Shown: positions 56,183-64,000 of the stretch, piece after piece
Layout: the number at the start of each line of letters is the position of its first letter
How positions within the stretch are numbered: position 1 is the first letter of the stretch
Source of the DNA: Wurfbainia villosa
Lineage: Eukaryota > Streptophyta > Magnoliopsida > Zingiberales > Zingiberaceae
Length of the DNA: 64,000 nt
Direction: 5' to 3'
Assembly: GCA_025175895.1 (NCBI GenBank)
Contig: CM046007.1
Coordinates: 28,849,913-28,913,912, forward strand
The notes under the pieces: model-generated
What the model saw: the letters and a program-made list of their open reading frames with translations, nothing else
Database searches by the model: none
Told to the model about the DNA's origin: nothing
Translations under genes and position numbers: made by a program

Positions 56183-56543
56183 TTAAAAACAAGAAGAAGA
56201 ACGATTTAAAAGAATCTTGCAAAACACACACGAAAGAATATTCCAAGACTTTCGCCTTGGATTAGTAAAGTGGGAAGTAAAAAGATATATAAAATGTAAC
56301 TTGCAAAAGAAATAAACAATCAAATGCGAATGTCGCTGAAGTTCCGAGGATAACCTTACTCGGATCTAACCCAAGGACAACCTTATCCGATCCTAAAGCC
56401 TCTAATGCAATTCTATATGTAGGAGAAGATAAGCAAGTGAAATAATTATACGATAAAAACAGAAATAAATAAATAAAAATCTGTAAAAAAGAAAACAAAG
56501 CTAGATTGGTGGTTTCACGAATCTTAGCGCCTACTCGATACCA
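56183..56543 (-). other. E15 leader and degenerate PBS
   Basis: Non-coding. The PBS reads TGGTATCGAGT (56533-56543), having lost bases from the usual TGGTATCAGAGC. A leader hairpin CCAAG...CTTGG is at 56243-56260, as in E7 and E13. Confidence 0.7.
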
Positions 56544-56545
56544 AT

Positions 56546-57953
56546 TGTTGGATCGAAAGTGTCGCTAGAGGGGGTGAATAGCGATACGATGTCGTTAAAA
56601 ACTTTTGCAATAAGTAAAAAGCAAGTAGAGAGTGCAATGAAATATAAAGTAGACAAGATATTTTTACGTGGTTCACAATCTTCGATTGCTAATCCACGGC
56701 CCTAGTGATCCTTGATCACGCACGAGGGCAATTCACTAAAACCACTCCTCCTCGCTGGAGGTAGGAGCAACGACATAAAAGAAATCAAGGCAAAGGACAC
56801 TCTTTCCTTGTTACGATTAAAGCACAGAGACAATTTAAAGAAGTAGAACTTAAATAAATATACCGACAACTCTTATAAGTAGAAGATGTAGCTTTCGTTG
56901 TCGGCGGCACTTCGTCGTAGCAAATGTGAGTAGTAGTAGCGGCGTTACGACGGCGTGTTGAGAGCTCTTGAATTCTTGTTATTTGCTTGGCTTGAACATG
57001 TCTATTTATGGATATTGATCTATGAATTTAGACATAGGTAGTGTCCAAGGTGAGGTTCTTATCACCCAATACTTGTTCATCCTCATGCTTTGCGCCAACT
57101 CAAGGATGAGGTGTTTCATCCAACCACCTTGTGCCACCTCCAACCTCCTTGTGTGCAAACTCAAGGACGAGGTGTTTCATCCAACCACCTTGTGCCACCT
57201 CCAACCTCCTTGGGCGCCAACTTGAGGATGAGGTGTTTCATCCAACCACCTTGTGCCACCTCCAACCTCCTTGGGCGCCAACTTGAGGATGAGGTGTTTC
57301 ATCCAACCACCTTGTGCCACCTCCAACCTCCTTGGGCGCCAACTTGTTGGAGCCATTCAACTTGTGCCACATCATGGGAGCCAACCATCTTGTGCCAACT
57401 CACCTTATTTTGGGCGTCCACCACAAGGAAGCTTGGTGATGGTTTGATGTCCACCTTGATGCCACATCACCCTTTGTACCAAAACACGAGTCAAGTCCAA
57501 ATTCACCCCTTGAAATTCGAGCCTTCTCGAGGTCGAACTTGACTAGCAAATGATCGTAGTCAAAGGGTTTTGACCGCAGCATAAGTTAGCTTAAAATATA
57601 AAGTACGCATGGTTCTAACCATCCGATCTCTACCTAGAGGACCTAGACCTTCCATTGGAGGTATTGGGTGGGATCTACGCTCCAACGACAACGCCCGGCT
57701 TTCACTTTGAGCTTACCTTGTAGCCTCGCCTTAGGTCTTCACCGTACACCTGGCTCCACTCCGAAGTCCCTGCAGGCGTTGCCCGAAACCACCTCGGTTC
57801 CCCGCTTAGGAGTATAGCCATGGAACCTTCGCTCTGACTTTAGCATTTCGCACACTTAATTGAGCTCGTAAGATAACAAATATACCCTTAACTTGTGGAG
57901 CCTTTTCCATAATCAAAATGCAGGGTTAGGACTTTGGTTACTTGCTAGCAACA
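56546..57953 (-). repeat. E15 5' LTR
   Basis: About 1408 bp, collinear with 48706-50090 but with scattered small gaps. Its far end reads CTTGCTAGCAACA instead of ACTGCACCAACA. Four 61-bp units lie at 57103-57346. Confidence 0.88.
57103..57346. repeat. 61-bp minisatellite in the E15 5' LTR
   Basis: Four units starting near 57103, 57164, 57225 and 57286, the same number as in the partner LTR. Confidence 0.9.
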
Positions 57954-57973
57954 ATCTTATGCATCTAGACAGG

Positions 57974-58167
57974 ATTTGCATGTTGCAAACTGTATCCTTG
58001 ATGACTATTGTTAAATTGTGTTCTTGATATTGATGTAGAAATGATGCTAGTTTTTTACAGTGTCTCTGTATTTTCTTGGTAGATGAGGGAAGCGGGGTTT
58101 CTTCATAGTAATTGAGCTTGATCTGCTCAGTGACTAGGCATGTAAGTATCCGTGGACACGGTCCTAG
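57974..58167 (-). pseudogene. 3' coding fragment of E11, proximal to E15
   Basis: On the - strand an open frame runs from after a TGA (58168-58170) through KKIQRHCKKLASFLHQYQ and IVIKDTVCNMQ to the E15 insertion, and continues in frame at 48700. There is no early ATG and no domain I recognise. It may be a piece of the E11 polyprotein whose upstream part is cut by E16 at 58182. Confidence 0.4.
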
Positions 58168-58181
58168 TCAAGATAAGTAGA

Positions 58182-59407
58182 TGTTAGGAGGATCGATTTG
58201 GAAGCTAGAGAGGGGTAGATGGGTAGCATTTTTCGGTTTCGGCTACAAAGATGATTAGCGAGTTAATTCGTTATGAATATGTAAAAACAATAATAATGCA
58301 ACAAAGCCTTTTACGTGGTTCGGAGATAGCGCTCCTACTCCACGGCGATCCTTAAGGTGGATCAATCCAAGCAAATCCACTGAGAAGCTTTCTTTACAAC
58401 ACAACTCCTCTTCTTTACAAAGAATGAAGATCTAATCTTAGAGAGAAGAGGAGGAGATTTAAATCACTTAGAAAGCTAGAGAATTCGTCGAGGCTTTTGA
58501 GAAGGATTAGAGAATAAGCATTAACCCCAAAAACCTCCACCACCCCTCTTTTTATAGAGAAGAGGCTGATTTTTCCATTGGACCACGATCAGTCGACTAA
58601 TGTACAGCATCATCATTTCTTTGGCGTGGTTAACGACTGAATAGCCGGATTCGGGATTGAGTCGTTTCATCCAACGACACTTTCATCATCGGATCCCTCC
58701 ATCGATCGGATGAAGTGATCGATCAAGTGATCGTCGGCGCGTTGAGTGCGACTCCATTCTGCTCGTATTTATGTTTATCGATCGGCCCTTTGTTGGCGGT
58801 CGGTGATCGCAACATCATCGGTCAGCCTTGATCAAAACGATCGGTGATGGTCGAGTTTCATCGACTCGGTCGAGCACTGACGATCGGTGATACATTGTAT
58901 CAGTCGACTGATACTCATCAAGTGTGAGTAATTCACACTTGATTTCACCCCCTAGACCTAGACTTAACCTCCTAGCTCTTCCTTAAGCCTTGCGCCTCCA
59001 GGATCCCTCCGAGTCCGCGACTTGTTCATCCTTTGCGCTTTGCTTCCAAGAGCTTCCTTCGGTTTTGTCATGTCTAGGGTTTTCCTTTGTTAAAGCGTTC
59101 TTGGACTTTACGCCGTCAAGTCTACATGCTTGGACTTATGCTGCCAAGACTTGCCCTTGGACTCCTTTGCCAAAGTTTGTTTGGACTTAATGCCGCCAAG
59201 ACAACATGCTTGGTCTTATGCCGCCAAACCTTTACCTTGGACTTCTCTTGCCAAGATCATACTTGGACTTTGCTTTTACCAAGTCTTCATACTTGGATTT
59301 CCCTGTCACTTGAACACGTTCACAATTAGATCACAATTTGTTGCCTAACTTAGATGATTATCTAAACATCAAAACATATAAATACTTGGGGCATTGTTGC
59401 ACCAACA
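58182..59407 (-). repeat. E16 3' LTR
   Basis: 1226 bp; - strand start TGTTGGTGCAACAATGCC, end CGATCCTCCTAACA. It contains CTTGGACTT...GCCAAG units (59096-59300) resembling the E14 minisatellite, a CAGTCGACTG at 58909, and GATCG-rich sequence at 58680-58890. A TATAAAAAG box (-) lies near 58547-58556. Confidence 0.9.
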
Positions 59408-59424
59408 ATCTCCCCCTTTTTGAT
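59408..59424 (-). promoter_or_regulatory. E16 polypurine tract
   Basis: ATCAAAAAGGGGGAGAT on the - strand directly before the LTR, identical to that of E12. Confidence 0.88.
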
Positions 59425-60466
59425 GTTTGGCAATCATTTAAGTTAGGTCTTTTAAAGATACACACATAATCATATGATCATATATCCAATTCTAACTTAA
59501 ACATTTCTTCTCCCCCTTTGACATACATCAAAAAGAGAAGAAATCATATATTCCATAGAAGAATTGAAAATATTGAAATCTTGAACTAAGGTATAGAATT
59601 GAAAATTAGCTCCCCCTTAATCCAAGATATAGTTCATGATGAGTAACAAAAACATGTGGAGCAAAAATCTATCAAACAATTTGAAGATTTAAATCCTAAC
59701 TTTGCACCAACAATGTTCATTTAGGATGAAAAAGATAAAATTGTAAAACTCCCCCTAAAACGCCACATTAACTAGTTACACAAGTTGTTTATATCCAATA
59801 TTGTCAAACTAGAGTTTTAGGACATCAAAGATACACTAAATATCAGAAAATGGAGCCATTTTTCCGAAAACACAGTGTATCAGTCGACTGGTTTCTGAAC
59901 CAGTCGACTGATACGTCTGTAATACGAAATTCAGCCTTTTCAGTCCAAATTCAGAAATGCATTAGAAATTCCACAAATCTCGAAAAATCACGAAAATTTG
60001 CATACACATTTCTGAAATCATACTTTATCAAGGAAAAATATTTTGAAAAATATATGTTTTCCAGATTTCAATTTTGATACAAACTTGGAAACTAGCAAAA
60101 GTTCTAAAATTTTGCAAACTTTGTATCACTTTTGTGTTTCACTTGAAAACTGTTTTTCAAAACATAATAAACATAGTTTAAAATATGTTTTATTTGGCAT
60201 TTCCAATCATGTTCTTGGAGCTATATGCACATCAATTGTGAATAAGCCTTCCCAATGATTGGTCCAATGAAGGATTAATGTCTCTAGATGACACTTTGGT
60301 TCATAGTAATGTATCATAACAAGCATGATGAACCAAGTGCATCTTCCTAACATCTCACATGTTGTCTAGGTGGCTCAATACAAAAATCATGGTTTCCTAA
60401 GTATTTTGTGAGATGGTTAAAGGGATAAATCCTAGTACTTCTATAGGATCATGCAAACCTACACCT
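59425..60466 (-). other. 3' untranslated region of E16
   Basis: No gene. It includes CAGTCGACTG at 59879 and 59900 (in the internal region, as in E12 and E14) and the stem CATCTCACA (60351-60359)/TGTGAGATG (60407-60415). Confidence 0.75.
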
Positions 60467-63400
60467 TTACTCAACCAAGCACATTCCAAGTTCTCTCCTA
60501 AGTGATGAAAATTCTACCTCGGGGAGAGCCTTGGTAAATATGTCGGCTAGGTTGGACTTGGATTCAATGTAATTGAGCTCAATGTCCCCCTTAGCCACAT
60601 GGTCTCTAATGAAGTGATGCTTCACTTCAATGTGCTTGGTCCTAGAGTGATGCACCGCATTTTGGTCAAGTTAATGGTGCTCACATTATCACAAAATACT
60701 CTCATGTTAGAGTAAGATAGCTCATAATCTTCTAAGGTATGTTTCATCCATAAGAGTTGAGCTACACAACCACCCATAGCCACATATTCGGCCTCGGTGG
60801 TGGATAAAGCAACACAAGGTTGCTTCCTACTACTCCAACTCACTAGGGAGGACCCAAGGAATTGACATCCACCACTAGTACTCTTCCGATCCAATTTGCA
60901 ACCGGCATAATCGGAATCGATGTACCCAATCAATTCAAAGGACCTAGTTCTAGGGTACCATAGACCTACATTTAGTGTGCCTTTAACATATCTTAAAATT
61001 CTCTTAACGACAACTAAATGAGATTCCTTAGCACATGATTGATACCTAGCACACATACCAACCGCAAATAATATGTCGGGTCTACTAGCGGTTAAATACA
61101 AGAGGCTACCAATCATGCTCCTATAAAGGGTAAGATCTATTTGTTTTCCTTCACTATCACTATCTATTTTAGTATTGGTTGCCATTGGAGTTGACACTAC
61201 CTTAGCATTTTCCAAACCAAATTTCTTAATCATTTCCTTAGCATATTTGGTTTGATAAATGTAAATTCCTTCACTTGTTTGTTTAACTTGCAATCTTAGG
61301 AAGAAATTTAATTCTCCAACTAGACTCATCTCAAACTCTTTTTCCATATTTTGAATGAAGTCTTGAAGAATTTCATCATTTGTTGACCCAAAGATAATGT
61401 CATCAACATACACTTGGGCTACAAAGATGTCCTTAGATGTTGTCTTTATAAAGAGAGTTTGATCTATACTACCCCTTTTGAAATCCTTAGAGATTAGGAA
61501 AGATGACAATCTTTCATACCAAGCCCGGGGAGCTTGTTTCAAACCATATAAGGCTTTCCTAAGCTTGTATACATGGTTTGGGTAATCCGTATTTTCAAAC
61601 CTGGGAGGTTGTTCTACATACACCTCTTCCTTAATAAACCCATTTAGGAATGCCGATTTGACATCCATTTGATGGAGTTTGAAACCCATATAGGAGGCAT
61701 ATGCTAAAAGTATTCTAATGGACTCTAACCTAGCAACCGGGGCATATGTTTCATCATAATCAAGTCCTTCAACTTGATTAAAACCCCTTGCAACTAATCG
61801 TGCTTTATTTCTAGTGATATTCCCTTGGTCATCTAGTTTGTTCCTAAAGACCCATCTTGTAGTAACAATAGTGTTTTCACTTGGTCTAGGAACTAACTCC
61901 CATACTTGACTCCTTTCAAATTGAGTCAATTCATCTTGCATTGCTAAGATCCAATCCGGATCAAGTAATGCATCTTTAATTGTTTTAGGCTCAATTTGAG
62001 AAATTAGAGCTATATGACTAGTAGGATCCCTATGGAATGACCTAATCCTAACTCCTTGAGATAATTCACCCACAATTTGATCTAAGGGGTGACTTTGATG
62101 AACTCTTATGGTTCTAGGAGGTGTATAAATTTGATTTTGATCATGATCAACCTCAATCCTATGCTCATCATCGGAATCATTCCTTACTCCCCCTTGATCA
62201 TTACCCCTTAAGGTTAAATCTTGCAATTGTTGGGTAATTTCTTGATTTTCATTATTAATATCATCATCAATAGGGGATTTTCTAGGGTAAGTATTGGAAG
62301 CTTCATCAAATTGGACATTTGAAGATTCTTCAATCTTTTGAGTCCTTTTATTGTACACTCTATACCCTACACTAGTGGATGAGTATCCAACTAGGATTTT
62401 CTCATCCGCTTTGGACTCAAACTTACCTAGGTTGTCTTTGGTATTTAAAATATAAACTTTACATCCAAAGACATTGAAATAATGAATTGTTGGAGTTGTA
62501 CCATTCCACAATTCAAATGGAGTTTTTCCTAAAAACCTATGAATCAATACCCTATTTTGGATATAGCAAGCGGTATTAACCGCTTCCGCCCACAAGTAGC
62601 TAGGTAAGGAATATGCATTAAGCATTGTCCTAGCCGCTTCTTGTAGGGCACGATTTTTTCCTTTCCACAACCCCATTTTGTTGGGGTGTTCTAGGACAAG
62701 AAAATTTATGCTTGTACCCTTGTTCTAAGCAAAAATTTGAAAAATTAGAATTCTCAAATTCTCCACCATGATCACTACGGATCCGGTTGATTTTGAGTTT
62801 TCTTTTATTTTCTACTCTTTTGCTAAATCCTATGATTATTCCTAAGGTTTCATCTTTATTTTTCAAGAAAAACACCCAAGTAAACCTAGAAAAATCATCT
62901 ACTATTACCAAGCAATATTTACTACCAATTATAGATGGGGTACTATGGCAATCAAATAAATCCATATGTAGTAATTCTAATGGTAAAGCGGTACTAAGTA
63001 AATTTTTACCTTTGTGTGATGTTTTTTATTGTTTCCCTTCTTGGCAAGCATCACACATCTTGTCCTTGAGAAATTTGACTCTAGGCAATCCTTTGACTAG
63101 CTTCAATTTTGCTATTTTGGCTATATTCTTCATGTTTATGTGTCCTAGCCTCCTATGCCAAAGCCAACTTTCTTCCTCTTTTGCAATAAGACACTTAGTG
63201 GAAGAATTAGTAGCATAGGATAAATCAACATAATATATATTTGATTTCCTAAAGCCCACTAACATGCAATCATTTATAGTTTTGTGTCTTATAAAACATT
63301 TTGAGGAATCAAATTTAACATCAAAGTTTGCATCACATAATTGACTTACACTAAGTAAATTAAATTTCATATTTTTAACTAATAGAACTTTATGAATGGC

Positions 63401-63571
63401 AAGATTGGGAGATACCTCAATGGTGCCCTTTCCTAGAATTTTAAGTTTGCCACTATTACCAAATGACACTTTTCCTTGGCTAGTGTGGTTGATAGTGGAG
63501 AATTTTCTCTCATCCCCGGTCATATGCTTTGAGCACCCACTATCAACTATCCACAAGCTTGGTTCTTCTAC
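60467..63571 (-). pseudogene. pol: pol of E16, nearly intact
   Basis: Right to left: protease DSGCSKHMTGD (about 63550-63515), pre-integrase WLWHRRLGHINMKN...CDACQEGKQ, then TAA (63026-63028). Integrase core follows: LHMDLFDCH, RSDHGGEFEN, PRTPQQNGVVERK. An extra A in a run of six at about 62663 shifts the frame. The integrase C-terminus (VFGCKVYILNTKDNLGKF), RT (DETYAPVARLESIRILLAY, YVDDIIFGS), and RNase H (STTEAEYVAMGG, FCDNVSTINLTK) are in one frame of about 680 codons. A one-base loss near 60650 moves the last 60 codons (HHSRTKHIEVKHHF to LGMCLVE) to another frame. FFLRLQ has R where FFLGLQ is usual. With these four lesions it is inactive as read. Confidence 0.95.
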
Positions 63572-64000
63572 CTATATCACATGAAAAACACAATCCTTAG
63601 GTACCCAAATCTTAGGACCACTAGTATCAATTATAAATTTCTTTGGTACCCATGCCTTTCTCCCCTTGCTTTTAATCATTGATTTTCTACTAACAAGGGA
63701 TGCAAATGCTACCTCTTTCTCCTTAGGTCTATATCCGAATCCGGCCTTATTGTAAATTTCCCTTTGATCCTTAATAATCATATCTAGATATTTAGAACCA
63801 TTAGTGAATTTTTCTAGACATGCTCTTAATTTACCTATTTCTTTTCTTAACTCATCATTTTCATCCCTAAGAGTACATTCATCAATATCACTAGATGGTT
63901 TGCAACATGATGAATCTAGACTCTTAAGTGATTTGATTTCTAATTTTAGATCCTTAACCCTAATTTTTGATCTATTTAAAGCATTTTGTAAACATGCAAT
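63572..64000 (-). pseudogene. gag: gag C-terminus of E16
   Basis: Open from the window edge to TAG at 63572-63574 (142 codons): a coiled coil (RDENDELRKEIGKLRACLEK), then the conserved NKAGFGYRPKEKE and WVPKKFIIDTSGPKIWVPK. The protease follows in the same frame directly after the TAG, so gag and pol were probably one frame with CAG at this place; a leaky stop is the alternative. No zinc knuckle is in this part; it would lie further upstream. Confidence 0.85.

Larger units (their letters stand above)
48706..57973 (-). mobile_element. E15: decayed Ty1/copia retrotransposon
   Basis: 3' LTR 48706-50090, 3' region, pol 51019-54040, spacer, gag 54600-56182, a degenerate PBS and 5' LTR 56546-57953. 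It is closely related to E13 in gag, spacer and pol, but its LTRs belong to another group (61-bp minisatellite). ATTTG precedes it at 48701-48705 and recurs at 57974-57978, 20 bp beyond the apparent LTR end. It has dozens of small deletions relative to E13, so no long frame survives. Confidence 0.9.
22628..58181 (-). mobile_element. E11: minus-strand LTR element hosting E12-E15
   Basis: When E12 and E15 are removed, the - strand reads: coding-like sequence (58167-57974 joined to 48705-48475), about 2 kb non-coding, a PPT (AAGTGTGGGGGAAT, ending at 46493), and an LTR starting TGATAACTACCATTTTG at 46492 and running through E12 to about 22628, where it abuts the E9 gag. The GTGTGGGGGA tract and TGATAACTACC start differ from all copia families here and resemble large plant Ty3-type (Tat/Athila-like) elements; this is inference. 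The 5' end is beyond the window. Confidence 0.55.
58182..64000 (-). mobile_element. E16: Ty1/copia retrotransposon, 3' part
   Basis: 3' LTR 58182-59407, PPT, 3' region, pol and the gag C-terminus; the rest is beyond the window. Its proteins differ clearly from E13/E15 and it lacks their gag-pol spacer, so it is a separate family. It is the best-preserved pol-bearing element here, with two nonsense codons and two single-base frameshifts. Bases 58177-58181 (gtaga) would be one TSD copy. Confidence 0.93.

Noticed and set aside
60467..63571. Endogenous pararetrovirus (caulimovirus-like) origin of the RT regions
   Set aside because: Integrase precedes RT, RNase H is C-terminal, and LTRs with TSDs are present; this is the Ty1/copia layout.

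Overview
This is a plant (angiosperm) nuclear window made almost entirely of nested LTR retrotransposons. I found no host gene, tRNA, rRNA or CRISPR array. The evidence is a set of LTRs that start TG and end CA, primer-binding sites matching the 3' end of initiator-Met tRNA (TGGTATCAGAGC), polypurine tracts of the AAAAGGGGGAGAT type, 5-bp target-site duplications (TSDs), and Ty1/copia gag, protease, integrase, RT and RNase H domains. The species cannot be told from the sequence. Elements are labelled E1-E16 here only for cross-reference.

Left block (1-9553, mostly + strand). E1 is the 3' part of a gag-only element and is inserted in the gag of E3. Its LTR carries a solo LTR (E2, TSD gtaaa). 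E3 lies in the 5' LTR of E5 and carries another solo LTR (E4, TSD cataa). E5 has a broken zinc-knuckle gag with a very Asn-rich, AT-rich extension.

Middle block (9554-22627). A TRIM-like miniature element (E6, -) is split by a complete gag-only element (E7, TSD ggatc). Next come a truncated LTR (E8, -), then E9 (+), whose LTR is split by a 3.4-kb Ty3-type LTR (E10) and whose gag is decayed.

Right block (22628-64000, mostly - strand). E11, a - strand retroelement of uncertain class, interrupts the E9 gag. E12 (gag-only, TSD gaagt) lies in the E11 LTR. E13 (full-length Ty1/copia, TSD ccatc) lies in E12. E14 (gag-only with an intact gag, TSD gagtc) lies in the E13 gag. This gives a nest about six insertions deep (E8 > E9 > E11 > E12 > E13 > E14). 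Further right, E15 and E16 (Ty1/copia) interrupt the 3' coding part of E11; E16 runs off the window.

How the parts relate. Autonomous-type elements (E13, E15, E16) carry pol. E1/E12/E14 and E3/E5/E7 carry gag only. They share terminal sequences, PBS, PPT and several short RNA-fold signals: a hairpin overlapping the PBS, a leader hairpin CCAAGAC/GTCTTGG, and a CATCTCAC...GTGAGATG stem. This suggests, as inference, that gag-only elements are mobilised by enzymes from the pol-bearing ones. A 10-18 bp palindrome centred on CAGTCGACTG recurs about 35 times by eye across unrelated LTRs and is the most striking unexplained pattern. All boundaries were read by eye; LTR divergences were not computed.
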